Assembly: GCF_046237625.1 (NCBI RefSeq)
Contig: NZ_CP143545.1
Location: 930,001 to 994,000 of the forward strand
Source: Paraperibacillus esterisolvens
GTDB taxonomy: Bacteria > Bacillota > Bacilli > Bacillales > DSM-1321
Direction: 5' to 3'
Length of the DNA: 64,000 nucleotides
Below are positions 32,334 to 40,579 of this stretch, one piece after another. Each line of letters begins with the position of its first letter. Position 1 is the stretch's first letter. The notes beneath the pieces were generated by a model that made no database searches, was not told the DNA's origin, and worked only from the letters and a program-made list of their open reading frames with translations. A program made the position numbers and the translations under genes.

Positions 32334-32858
32334 ATGAACAGGGGCAGTATCATTTTACTAAACGGGACATCGAGCTCCGGAAAATCGGCTCTGGCCCGTG
32401 AGCTTATAACACTCCTGCCGGATTTCTTTCATTTCTCCATTGATGGTTTTGACACCTTTATTGAGCGGATGGAAGACCGCCCTGGGAACAGGCTGATCCC
32501 TGTGGATACAGAAGTGTTTTACCACAGAACTGCAGCCATGTTTTCAGATCAGGGAGTGAATATCATCCTGGATGAGGTGCTGCATAATAATGCAGTAAAG
32601 GCTGACTTCAGGTCCACATTGGACTCCTTTCCTATTTTTTATGCAGGCCTCCATTGCCCGCTTAAAGAACTTGCCCGCCGGGAAGAAGAAAGGGGAGACC
32701 GGCGGACGGGCCTGGCAGCGGAACAATTTCCGCATATCCATAAGGACCTGAGGTATGACATAGAAGTGGACACAGAGAAAAGTACCCCTGAAGATTGTGC
32801 CTTGGAGATATATAAGGCATATACACAGACAGTCACGAAAACAGCCATTCGGGGATAA
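32334..32858 (+). CDS. Chloramphenicol phosphotransferase-like P-loop kinase
   Basis: A 174-residue kinase of the CPT-like family. Walker A is LLNGTSSSGKSA (about residues 9-20), FSIDGFDTF holds the Asp that corresponds to the CPT catalytic base region, and GDRRTGLAAEQFPHIH is the conserved lid/phosphate-contact segment. CPT itself 3-O-phosphorylates chloramphenicol in its producer; many relatives in Bacillaceae have unknown small-molecule substrates, so resistance should not be assumed. AGAGGTG precedes the ATG. The fumarase gene follows on the same strand after a short spacer. Confidence 0.82.
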   Translation: MNRGSIILLNGTSSSGKSALARELITLLPDFFHFSIDGFDTFIERMEDRPGNRLIPVDTEVFYHRTAAMFSDQGVNIILDEVLHNNAVKADFRSTLDSFPIFYAGLHCPLKELARREEERGDRRTGLAAEQFPHIHKDLRYDIEVDTEKSTPEDCALEIYKAYTQTVTKTAIRG

Positions 32859-32921
32859 ATGATGGAGTGCCCGTTAATTTGGCCGTGTTTCAGGGAAAAG
32901 AATAAGGGGAGGCGATTACAA

Positions 32922-34307
32922 ATGGATTATCGTGTGGAACGGGATACAATGGGAGAAGTGAAGGTGCCGGCAGACAAATACTGGGGCGCACAGACGGAAC
33001 GAAGCAGGAATAATTTCAAGATTGGCAGTGAAAAGATGCCCCTGCGGCTGATCCATGCTTTTGCACAAGTGAAAAAGGCGGCCGCCCAGGCTAACTTTGA
33101 GCTGGGGAAATTGGGAGCTGAGAAAAAGGAAGCGATCTGCAGGGTTTGTGATGAAATCATGGAAGGCGTATATGACGAACATTTTCCGCTGGTAGTCTGG
33201 CAGACAGGGAGCGGCACTCAGACGAATATGAATGTGAACGAGGTCATCTCAAACCGTGCCACCCATCTCCTGCAAGAGGCAGGCAGCCAGGAAAAAGTTC
33301 ATCCTAATGATGATGTCAATATGTCACAGAGCTCCAACGACACCTTCCCGGCAGCCATGCATATAGCTGCCTATATGGCTGCGGCAGACCAGCTCCTTCC
33401 TCCGCTCAGGGAACTTGAGGAGGCCTTGGCCGCAAAGGAAGAAGAGTATCGGGACCTGGTCAAAATTGGGCGCACCCATCTCCAGGATGCGACTCCCCTG
33501 ACGCTAGGGCAGGAAATCAGCGGCTGGAGGGCGATGCTTGAACGCAGTTCAGAAATGATTGAAGAAAGCAGCCGCCATCTGCTGAACCTGGCGCTAGGCG
33601 GGACGGCCGTAGGCACAGGAATCAATGCGGACAGGGACTTTGCAGTCACAGCTGCGCGCTATGTTGAAAGCGGGACAGGCTATCCTTTCCGTCCAAGCCG
33701 GAATTTTTTCCATGCATTAACAAGCCATGATGAACTGGTTTATGCCCACGGGGCAATAAAGGGACTTGCTGCAGATCTTATGAAGATTGCAAATGATGTC
33801 AGGTGGCTGGCAAGCGGGCCGAGGAGCGGCATCGGTGAGCTCACTATACCGGCTAATGAGCCAGGAAGCTCCATCATGCCTGGAAAAGTGAATCCAACAC
33901 AGAGTGAAGCGCTGACGATGGCCGCGGTCCAGGTATTTGGAAATGATGCTGCGATTTCCTTTGCAGCAAGCCAGGGGAATTTCGAGCTTAATGTATTCAA
34001 GCCGGTCATTATCTATAACTTCCTGCAGTCTGTACAGCTGCTGGCCGACGGCATGGCATCCTTCCATAAAAACTGCATTGCAGGCCTTGAAGCGAACAGG
34101 GAAAAAATCAAGGAAAATGTGGATCAGTCCCTTATGCTTGTTACGGCGCTGAACCCTCATATCGGCTATGAAAAAGCCGCTGAGATTGCAAAATATGCCT
34201 TTAATGAGAACATGACTCTAAAGGAATCTGCCCTGCAGCTCGGATATGTGACAGATGAGCAGTTTGATGAATGGGTAGATCCCGGAAAAATGGTGAATAA
34301 GGATTAA
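32922..34307 (+). CDS. fumC: Class II fumarate hydratase
   Basis: Fumarase interconverts fumarate and L-malate in the TCA cycle. The 461-residue protein has the fumarase/aspartase signature GSSIMPGKVNP (about residue 315), where the Ser is the catalytic base. SQSSNDTFPAAMH and GRTHLQDATPLTLGQE are the other active-site stretches. The ATG at 32922 follows GGGGAGG by 8 nt and restores the standard N-terminus (MDYRVERDTMGEVKVP); a longer frame from 32859 is not family-like. It is the iron-independent, homotetrameric type, called citG in B. subtilis. Confidence 0.95.
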   Translation: MDYRVERDTMGEVKVPADKYWGAQTERSRNNFKIGSEKMPLRLIHAFAQVKKAAAQANFELGKLGAEKKEAICRVCDEIMEGVYDEHFPLVVWQTGSGTQTNMNVNEVISNRATHLLQEAGSQEKVHPNDDVNMSQSSNDTFPAAMHIAAYMAAADQLLPPLRELEEALAAKEEEYRDLVKIGRTHLQDATPLTLGQEISGWRAMLERSSEMIEESSRHLLNLALGGTAVGTGINADRDFAVTAARYVESGTGYPFRPSRNFFHALTSHDELVYAHGAIKGLAADLMKIANDVRWLASGPRSGIGELTIPANEPGSSIMPGKVNPTQSEALTMAAVQVFGNDAAISFAASQGNFELNVFKPVIIYNFLQSVQLLADGMASFHKNCIAGLEANREKIKENVDQSLMLVTALNPHIGYEKAAEIAKYAFNENMTLKESALQLGYVTDEQFDEWVDPGKMVNKD

Positions 34308-34446
34308 GGGTGGCAGAGCTGCCTGCCTGCTGCCCCTCGATTTGACAGCGAACCGCGTGCTGAAATGCTCAGCATGCTAAGCAGGAGGATTCGTTCACAT
34401 ACTGCCAAAGATTCCTAACCATACTAACAGCATAGGGGGTGTCGAG

Positions 34447-34689
34447 ATGGGAATGTGTCCATATTGCAATGGGCTTGAAAAGCTGGAGGCGTTCTGCAGT
34501 GTCTGCGGGACAGATATGGATGATTCTGGCAAGGTTTCTGATTATCTGGATCCATACGGTCACTATAATGATGAAGAAACCGTAAAGCTGGGGGACGGCT
34601 TTAAATACAGTTCGGAAAATGAGATCTGTCCCCATCTTATGTCATGCCCTTCATGCGGGCACGACCGGGTGCTGTTTGTAAAGGAATAG
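34447..34689 (+). CDS. 80-aa zinc-ribbon protein with four CXXC pairs
   Basis: AGGGGGTG before the ATG at 34447 supports translation. The protein carries CPYC (Cys4, Cys7) and CSVC (Cys18, Cys21), then C..LMSCPSC near the C-terminus, typical of zinc ribbons. The middle (SDYLDPYGHYNDEETVKLGD) is acidic and aromatic. It is probably a small DNA/RNA- or protein-binding zinc protein. I do not know a characterised member. It ends at a bidirectional terminator facing msmX. The gap 34308-34446 contains only weak G+C hairpins. Confidence 0.75.
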   Translation: MGMCPYCNGLEKLEAFCSVCGTDMDDSGKVSDYLDPYGHYNDEETVKLGDGFKYSSENEICPHLMSCPSCGHDRVLFVKE

Positions 34690-34693
34690 AAGA

Positions 34694-34730
34694 AAGGAGC
34701 CGGCAGGATGCCGGCTCCTTAATTTTTTTT
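34694..34730. terminator. Bidirectional terminator (zinc-ribbon gene / msmX)
   Basis: AAGGAGCCGG and CCGGCTCCTT pair around CAGGATG, followed by T-rich sequence to 34730. Confidence 0.85.
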
Positions 34731-34733
34731 ATA

Positions 34734-35852
34734 TTATACAGTAACGGTCTGGCGCTGTGGACGGATACGGAATTCAGTCTCTTTATCAAAGAAGTGGACC
34801 TTGTGCATGTCCAGTGCAAGATCAAGAGTGTCGCCTGCCTGTACAATCGTACGGGCATCTACGCGGGCAACAAATTCCTGGCCGCCTAATTGAGAATAAA
34901 GCATGAATTCTGCACCCATCAGCTCAGCCACTTCAATATGGGCTTTAATGACAGAGTCGCTTGATTCCACGTAAATCGGCTCATCATGCAGATCTTCAGG
35001 ACGAACACCGAGGATCAATTCTTTGCCGTCATAACCCTGTTCACGGAGAGTTTTTAATTTTCCTTCAGGAACAGTTACGGATACATCGCCGATCACAAAT
35101 TTACCGCCTTGAAGGGTGCCGTTCAGGAAGTTCATGGCTGGAGAACCGATGAATCCGCCGACAAAGACGTTTTCAGGATTTTCATATACTTCTTTTGGAG
35201 ATCCGACCTGCTGGATAAGTCCATCTTTCATAACAACCAATCTCGTTGCCATGGTCATGGCTTCCGTCTGGTCATGTGTTACATAAATAGTAGTGGTTTC
35301 AAGGCGTTTGTGAAGCTTGGCAATTTCTGCACGCATCTGAACCCGCAATTTGGCATCAAGGTTTGAGAGAGGCTCATCCATAAGGAAGACCTTAGCATCA
35401 CGCACAATGGCGCGGCCCAGGGCAACACGCTGGCGTTGACCGCCTGACAGTGCCTTTGGTTTTCTGTCGAGATACGGATCAAGACCAAGGATCCTTGAGG
35501 CATCTTTAACCCTTCTGTCTATTTCAGCTTTTGGCATTTTGCGGAGCTTCAATCCGAAAGCCATGTTATCATAAACCGTCATATGCGGATATAGGGCATA
35601 GTTCTGAAAAACCATTGCGATATCGCGGTCTTTTGGCGGAACATCATTCACAAGCCTGCCATCGATATGGAATTCCCCTTTTGAAATTTCCTCAAGGCCT
35701 GCAATCATACGAAGTGTCGTAGATTTCCCGCAGCCTGAAGGACCGACGAATACGATGAATTCTTTATCCTGAATATGAAGGTTGAAGTCGGAAACTGCTG
35801 TTACTTTATTATCATATATTTTATAGATATGGTCTAAGCGAAGTTCTGCCAT
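34734..35852 (-). CDS. msmX: Multi-sugar ABC importer ATPase (MsmX/UgpC type)
   Basis: MsmX energises several different sugar importers in Bacillus. The 372-residue protein has Walker A GPSGCGKST, signature LSGGQRQRVALGR and Walker B FLMDEPLSNLD, then a C-terminal regulatory TOBE/OB domain (about 240-372). ACAGGAGG lies 9 nt before the ATG at 35852, so I discard a longer frame from 35948. No permease or binding-protein genes lie beside it, as expected for a shared ATPase. A cre-like sequence upstream suggests glucose control. With the pullulanase, it may serve maltodextrin uptake. Confidence 0.9.
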   Translation of the reverse strand: MAELRLDHIYKIYDNKVTAVSDFNLHIQDKEFIVFVGPSGCGKSTTLRMIAGLEEISKGEFHIDGRLVNDVPPKDRDIAMVFQNYALYPHMTVYDNMAFGLKLRKMPKAEIDRRVKDASRILGLDPYLDRKPKALSGGQRQRVALGRAIVRDAKVFLMDEPLSNLDAKLRVQMRAEIAKLHKRLETTTIYVTHDQTEAMTMATRLVVMKDGLIQQVGSPKEVYENPENVFVGGFIGSPAMNFLNGTLQGGKFVIGDVSVTVPEGKLKTLREQGYDGKELILGVRPEDLHDEPIYVESSDSVIKAHIEVAELMGAEFMLYSQLGGQEFVARVDARTIVQAGDTLDLALDMHKVHFFDKETEFRIRPQRQTVTV

Positions 35853-35919
35853 TTTTATAACCTCCTGTTTATATGAAACTATTATAAATTGATTGTATGA
35901 CAAGCCGGCAAATAACGAT

Positions 35920-35934
35920 ATGTAAACGTGCACA
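35920..35934 (-). promoter_or_regulatory. cre-like site upstream of msmX
   Basis: Plus-strand ATGTAAACGTGCACA fits the CcpA element with one weak position. It lies 68-82 nt upstream of the msmX start codon. Confidence 0.45.
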
Positions 35935-35942
35935 AAAAGAAT

Positions 35943-35967
35943 AGACACCCTTTAGGCAGGGTGCCCA
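35943..35967 (-). terminator. Short hairpin after the PucR-type gene
   Basis: On the minus strand GCACCCT...AGGGTGT forms a stem followed by a loose U-rich stretch; probably a weak terminator between the regulator and msmX. Confidence 0.5.
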
Positions 35968-35970
35968 ATC

Positions 35971-36867
35971 CTAAGAAGATGATAAGGCGATCAGCAGGTA
36001 AGCAGCCAGTGCGTCCTGGAAGGAGCGGATGTCAAGGCCGGTCCTTTCAATGAATTTATCGATGCGGTATTGCAGGCTGTTGCGGTGCATGAACAGTTTC
36101 TTGGCGGCAAGGCTTGCATTTGAGCTGCACTCAATATAGGTTTTTACTGTCTCGATAAGTTCTTCATCCCTGATTACATCACCGAGGAGACGCTCTATGA
36201 ACCAATCCTTCTTATCCTGCACCAGCCCTGAAGCAAGCAGGAAGGGGAATGTATTTGCAAGGCCCTGAAGCCTGTAACCTGGCATATACTTTTCTCCAAT
36301 TGAAAAACATTGTTTTTCCATTTCATACTCTTCTGCGAGGCAGGAGTCCAAAGGATAGAAAGAGCCGATGAATAAACGGAACTGGATATAAAAATCGCTT
36401 TCGAGCGCGGCGAGTACCGGCTCCAGATCACTTTTTTCCAAGGTGTCGGATGTCATGGGCTCAATGAGAACCCCGTTTTTGTCTGAAGACCAAATTATGA
36501 CGGAGCCTGGATCAAATAAGGTGTGAATAGCTTCCTCGGCGGCCTGGCGCTCACTGTTTTTGCTTAATAGAGTGAAGAAAATGAAGCGTACGGTCTTCCA
36601 GGGTGACTGCGGCAGCTGCCGGGAGCTGCCGGATAAATAATGTTCCCACTGCTCAGTCCCGCTGAGGAGGCGAAAGCTGTCATCCGCGGGGTCCAAGGAA
36701 GTAAACATCAGTCTTAAAAGCTCCAGTTCACCCCCGGCCGCCGAATCCTTCGGTATGCCAAAGCAGATGTCGGAGGATGTCTTGAAATAGTGGTAGTCCT
36801 CATAAAAAGGGGAGGCCGCCTCGTGGATGATGAGGCCGGGATATATGCTTTTTAGTTTATTAATCAT
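35971..36867 (-). CDS. PucR/CdaR-type transcriptional regulator
   Basis: A 298-residue protein whose C-terminal 60 residues form the PucR-type helix-turn-helix: SSNASLAAKKLFMHRNSLQYRIDKF followed by GLDIRSFQDALAAYLLIAL. The N-terminal 220 residues are a mixed alpha/beta region of the kind seen in sugar-diacid and purine regulators. The ATG at 36867 has GGAGG 5 nt upstream; the longer frame to 36966 lacks one and overlaps yheE. It lies directly upstream of msmX on the same strand, so control of msmX or carbon use is possible but not shown. Confidence 0.82.
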   Translation of the reverse strand: MINKLKSIYPGLIIHEAASPFYEDYHYFKTSSDICFGIPKDSAAGGELELLRLMFTSLDPADDSFRLLSGTEQWEHYLSGSSRQLPQSPWKTVRFIFFTLLSKNSERQAAEEAIHTLFDPGSVIIWSSDKNGVLIEPMTSDTLEKSDLEPVLAALESDFYIQFRLFIGSFYPLDSCLAEEYEMEKQCFSIGEKYMPGYRLQGLANTFPFLLASGLVQDKKDWFIERLLGDVIRDEELIETVKTYIECSSNASLAAKKLFMHRNSLQYRIDKFIERTGLDIRSFQDALAAYLLIALSSS

Positions 36868-36889
36868 AGAAGCCTCCGGAATATATGGA

Positions 36890-37099
36890 TTATTCATATA
36901 CATGGAACAGCATGAGCTCATGGATATAGCTCTCGATATTAGCGGCATTATCTGCAGGCGGGGCATCAGATTTCCATTCTATGCGGCCGTCTGAATGATA
37001 AATGGCGGAATAATGATGCTGTTGGTAATAAAATTGAATCTTCCAGCCTGGTATGGAAGCGTCTTTAAATAGGCTTTCATATGTAAAATGTGATATCAT
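36890..37099 (-). CDS. yheE: YheE-like small protein
   Basis: A 69-residue soluble protein of the family typified by B. subtilis YheE: aromatic-rich centre (WKIQFYYQQHHYSAIYHSDG) and acidic C-terminus ending LMLFHVYE. Function is unknown. GGAGGGA precedes the ATG at 37099. It is divergent from the yheA-like gene at 37344, with about 240 bases of shared upstream DNA in which I see no other gene. The name relies on gene order and general likeness. Confidence 0.78.
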   Translation of the reverse strand: MISHFTYESLFKDASIPGWKIQFYYQQHHYSAIYHSDGRIEWKSDAPPADNAANIESYIHELMLFHVYE

Positions 37100-37343
37100 A
37101 CGTATCCCTCCATGCTCCCATTATAATTCTTAACTTCCTGCCAGTCCATCGATCGAGGGATGCTCGATGAGAGATCAGAGACCCAGGAACATGCATAATT
37201 TAGCACTATGTATCATAGGTTAGAATTCAGGCATTCCATCAAACGGCAATATTATCATTTGCAATCGATGAGGATAACATGTTAACGTAGCCTGTAGCAA
37301 ATATGCTTCGTTTAACCAGAAAAACCCAAAGGGAGGAACTTAC

Positions 37344-37700
37344 ATGAGCACCAATATATATGATGCAGCCTACGAGCTGGAGAAGGCGATCAGACAGAGT
37401 CAGGAATTTAATGATCTAAAGCAGAGGTTCTCTGAATTAAATGCAGATCCTGCTTCTAAAAGCATGTTCGAAAACTTCCGTAATGTGCAGATGACAATCC
37501 AGCAGAAACAAATGGCCGGACAGGACATCTCCCAGGAAGAAATTCAGCAGGCACAAAAAACAGTTGCGCTTGTGCAGCAGAACCAAACCATATCCCGGCT
37601 CATGGACGCAGAACAGCGCATGAGCATGATCATTGGCGAATTAAACAAAATCATCTTAAAACCGCTGGACGAAACATACGGAATACCAGAACAGCAATAA
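37344..37700 (+). CDS. yheA: YlbF/YmcA-family protein YheA
   Basis: A 118-residue all-helical protein of the YlbF/YmcA (Com_YlbF) family. In B. subtilis, YlbF, YmcA and YaaT form a complex that stimulates RNase Y maturation of mRNAs; the YheA paralogue's role is less clear. The sequence begins with a helix AYELEKAIRQSQEFNDLKQRF, contains the Gln-rich NVQMTIQQKQMAGQDISQEE turn and ends in KPLDETYGIPEQQ. AAAGGGAGG before the ATG is strong. A good terminator follows. Confidence 0.85.
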   Translation: MSTNIYDAAYELEKAIRQSQEFNDLKQRFSELNADPASKSMFENFRNVQMTIQQKQMAGQDISQEEIQQAQKTVALVQQNQTISRLMDAEQRMSMIIGELNKIILKPLDETYGIPEQQ

Positions 37701-37706
37701 CAGGAT

Positions 37707-37733
37707 ACCTCTCATTCATGAGAGGTTTTTTTT
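37707..37733 (+). terminator. yheA terminator
   Basis: ACCTCTCAT (37707-37715) and ATGAGAGGT (37718-37726) with a T-run to 37733. Confidence 0.88.
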
Positions 37734-37740
37734 CATGGAC

Positions 37741-37787
37741 TTAGGAGGACTGACCCTATTTCCCGGAAATGGGGTCAGTCCCCCTAA
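37741..37787. repeat. 47-bp palindromic element between yheA and yhaX
   Basis: TTAGGAGGACTGACCC and its near-complement GGGTCAGTCCCCCTAA flank an inner TTTCC/GGAAA dyad. The GGACTGACCCC core is a palindrome I associate with repeated elements in Bacillaceae. It has no T-run on either side. Confidence 0.6.
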
Positions 37788-37897
37788 GAGAAATTGATGT
37801 GCCGGGTGTTTCATCTCTCGTTCGCGGGTGAACAGGTTCTAGCCCCCGTTTTTCCGTCATATGCATGGTTATAACATAGAAGATGGGGGAGATCATC

Positions 37898-38770
37898 ATG
37901 GTGTATCGTTTGTTAGCCGTTAATATAGATGGAACACTGCTGCAATCGAATGGGAAGGTGCATAAAGCGACAAGGGATGCGCTGGAGTATGTACACCAGA
38001 AGGGCGTGCTTACCGCTCTGGTTACTTCGAGGAATTTCGCATCTGCCCGGAAGGTGGCTAAAGCACTCCGGATCAAGCCGCTTCTTGTTGCCCATCAGGG
38101 TGCGTATGTGGGAACTTTCGATAAGCCGATTTTGGTACGAAGGATTTCTGAAGAATTGACGCTTGAATTGGTTAAGCTTCTGGAAACATCTTCAAGCCAG
38201 ATTAAGCTCTATCATGAGAAATATATGATGGGCAACCGGGTGAACCTGCCGGAAAATCTGATCGGCAAGGCTTCCTATTATAAAAATGAACCTTATTTTT
38301 ATTCTCACCAATATGTAGATATTTTAAGTGAAGCACTTCATACCAATCCTGCAGCACCTCCTAAGATAGATGTGATCTTTGAGGATAAAAAGGAAATGGA
38401 TGAAATAATTGAAGTGCTTCAAAAAATGTTTGATGAAATAGACTGCATCCGGATGAATAATAACGTTTTCACCATCGTGCCTGCGGGTGTGTCAAAATGG
38501 GCTGGGCTGCAATATCTGGCACAGTATTATCAAATAAAAAAGAAAGAAATCATGGCCATCGCCGATGGGGCTGACGATCTGGAACTCATTGAACACAGCG
38601 GTCTTGGCGTAGCGATGGGCAACTCCGTGCCGGAAGTTAAAGCTGCAGCGGCATGGCAGACCAGATCAAATGACCAGCTTGGAGCAGCTTATACCATTAA
38701 AGAAGTGTTCCGCAGGCAGCCGCTGATCGCTGCTGTAGAAAGGGAAAAAGAAGTGAAGGTAGAGAAATAG
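37898..38770 (+). CDS. yhaX: HAD-superfamily (Cof-type) phosphatase, YhaX-like
   Basis: A 290-residue HAD IIB/Cof-type hydrolase. Motif I is unusual: LLAVNIDGTLL, where Asn replaces the nucleophile Asp usual in DxDGT. Motif II is LVTSRNF, and motif III/IV is MAIADGADDLELIEHSGLGVAMGN (GDG.ND-like, here ADGADD). B. subtilis YhaX belongs to this family and lies beside hemZ, as here. The Asn at the nucleophile position raises doubt about phosphatase activity. GGGGGAG precedes the ATG at 37898, 6 nt away. A weak hairpin follows the stop at about 38780-38818. Confidence 0.85.
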   Translation: MVYRLLAVNIDGTLLQSNGKVHKATRDALEYVHQKGVLTALVTSRNFASARKVAKALRIKPLLVAHQGAYVGTFDKPILVRRISEELTLELVKLLETSSSQIKLYHEKYMMGNRVNLPENLIGKASYYKNEPYFYSHQYVDILSEALHTNPAAPPKIDVIFEDKKEMDEIIEVLQKMFDEIDCIRMNNNVFTIVPAGVSKWAGLQYLAQYYQIKKKEIMAIADGADDLELIEHSGLGVAMGNSVPEVKAAAAWQTRSNDQLGAAYTIKEVFRRQPLIAAVEREKEVKVEK

Positions 38771-38861
38771 CACTGTCAGGAGATGCCGCCTTTTTTCAAG
38801 GGGGGATCTTTTTTTACTGTGGATAAAACCTGCAGGCCATATACCAGGACAGTTCCTTACA

Positions 38862-38890
38862 TTGACCCCTCCCCATCGATTTTGTACACT
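38862..38890 (+). promoter_or_regulatory. Probable hemZ promoter
   Basis: TTGACC (38862-38867) and TACACT (38885-38890) are 17 nt apart, about 70 nt upstream of the hemZ start codon. Confidence 0.55.
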
Positions 38891-38959
38891 AGTAGCAGCC
38901 GCTTGGGAAAGTAACAAACTTCCCCATGCAAATATAACTAGATAATCGGGAGATCAAAA

Positions 38960-40471
38960 ATGCACATTTATATTAAAGGGATTCATGATGAAAGACTGAT
39001 CAGGCCTTTTACCAATATAGCCAACCTTTTTTTCGAAACGGCGGGCGTCGGCTTTACAAATGCTGATGAAACACAGTATATAGTGGAATTTTCCGCAGAG
39101 GATCAGCCCTCACGCATAAAGGCTTCTGCCACTCTTCGAGATTTGGCGGGAGGCTCTGCGTGGAGTGTTTTGATCGATGAAGCATTGCTGCACCATGAGA
39201 CTGAAAAGGAACTGTTTAACCAAAAAAAGAATGCATACAGCAAGGCATATCTGTCACTTCTGCAGGAAGCCACCGGGATGGAGCAGAAGTGGGGGATCCT
39301 GACCGGGATTCGTCCGACCAAGCTCCTTCATAAGAAAAACCAGGAGGGTGCTTCCATAAGTGAAGCAAGGCAGGAGCTTCAGGAACAGTACATGATTTCT
39401 GAAGAGAAAATCGAGCTGATGCAAAAAATCGTAGACAGGCAGCTCAGTGTCGTTCCGGATCTCTACAGCTTAAAAGATGAGGTCAGCATTTATGTCGGCA
39501 TCCCGTTCTGCCCGACAAAATGTGCTTATTGTACTTTCCCCGCTTATGCGATCAATGGGCGCCAGGGATCAGTGGATTCCTTTCTTGGCGGACTTCACTA
39601 TGAAATGCGGGAAATCGGAAGGTGGCTCACTGAAAATGGAATCAGGATTACCACTGTATATTATGGAGGAGGTACACCTACAAGCATCACGGCTGAAGAA
39701 ATGGATATGCTATATGAGGAAATGTATCAATCATTCCCTGATGTGAAGAATATAAGGGAGATCACCGTGGAAGCGGGCAGGCCCGATACCATTACCAGTG
39801 AAAAGCTTGATGTTTTAAATAAATGGAATATCGACCGTATCAGCATCAACCCCCAATCCTATATCCAGGAAACATTGAAGGCGATCGGCCGCCATCATAC
39901 CGTCGAGGAGACTATAGAAAAGTACTGGCTTGCCAGGGAAGCAGGAATGAACAATATTAATATGGATTTGATCATCGGGCTGCCGGGGGAAGGACTCTCT
40001 GAATTTGAATATACGCTTTCGGAAACTGAGAAATTGATGCCGGAATCGCTTACCGTGCACACTCTTTCCTTTAAAAGAGCATCAGAAATGACCCGGAACA
40101 AACGTAAATATCAGGTCGCTTCAAGAGCGGAAGCGGAGGAGATGATGGAAATGGCGGAGCAATGGACAAAAATCCATGGATATTTCCCGTATTATCTCTA
40201 CCGCCAGAAAAATATCCTCGGAAACCTTGAAAACGTCGGTTATTCTGTACCGGGACAGGAGAGCATCTATAACATCATGATTATGGAAGAAATGCAGACG
40301 ATCATCGGTATCGGCTGCGGAGCAGCAAGCAAGTTTGTGCATCCGCAAACCGGCGGGATCATCCAATTTGCCAACCCAAAGGATCCAAAATCCTATAATG
40401 AAAGCTTCAAAAGCTATACAGACCAAAAGATTAAGCTTCTGGAGGAAACCTTTCATAAGCAAAATGCCTGA
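38960..40471 (+). CDS. hemZ: HemZ, coproporphyrinogen III dehydrogenase-like radical SAM protein
   Basis: HemZ is a HemN-like oxygen-independent coproporphyrinogen dehydrogenase homologue. The 503-residue protein carries the radical-SAM cluster motif CPTKCAYC (Cys184, Cys188, Cys191) followed by the HemN-type phenylalanine (TFPAYAI). Further SAM-binding stretches are VYYGGGTPTS and EAGRPDT. The first 150 residues are a HemZ-specific N-terminal extension. GGGAGATC precedes the ATG. The yhaX-hemZ order matches B. subtilis. Strict coproporphyrinogen activity of HemZ proteins is uncertain. Confidence 0.9.
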   Translation: MHIYIKGIHDERLIRPFTNIANLFFETAGVGFTNADETQYIVEFSAEDQPSRIKASATLRDLAGGSAWSVLIDEALLHHETEKELFNQKKNAYSKAYLSLLQEATGMEQKWGILTGIRPTKLLHKKNQEGASISEARQELQEQYMISEEKIELMQKIVDRQLSVVPDLYSLKDEVSIYVGIPFCPTKCAYCTFPAYAINGRQGSVDSFLGGLHYEMREIGRWLTENGIRITTVYYGGGTPTSITAEEMDMLYEEMYQSFPDVKNIREITVEAGRPDTITSEKLDVLNKWNIDRISINPQSYIQETLKAIGRHHTVEETIEKYWLAREAGMNNINMDLIIGLPGEGLSEFEYTLSETEKLMPESLTVHTLSFKRASEMTRNKRKYQVASRAEAEEMMEMAEQWTKIHGYFPYYLYRQKNILGNLENVGYSVPGQESIYNIMIMEEMQTIIGIGCGAASKFVHPQTGGIIQFANPKDPKSYNESFKSYTDQKIKLLEETFHKQNA

Positions 40472-40492
40472 GCCCTTTATGGGCTTTTTTTA
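40470..40492 (+). terminator. hemZ terminator
   Basis: AGCCC and GGGCT pair around TTTAT, followed by seven T; the hairpin overlaps the end of the stop codon. Confidence 0.7.
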
Positions 40493-40579
40493 TTTGTCAG
40501 AAAATATCGAAAGTTTAAAGGATAAACCTGTACATCAGCAGAACCTATAAGTATAACCTGAAGATAGGAGGAATGAGCT

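Noticed and set aside
32334..32858. True chloramphenicol resistance kinase
   Set aside because: The family match is clear but many Bacillaceae members have no drug link; no resistance context or mobile element is beside it.
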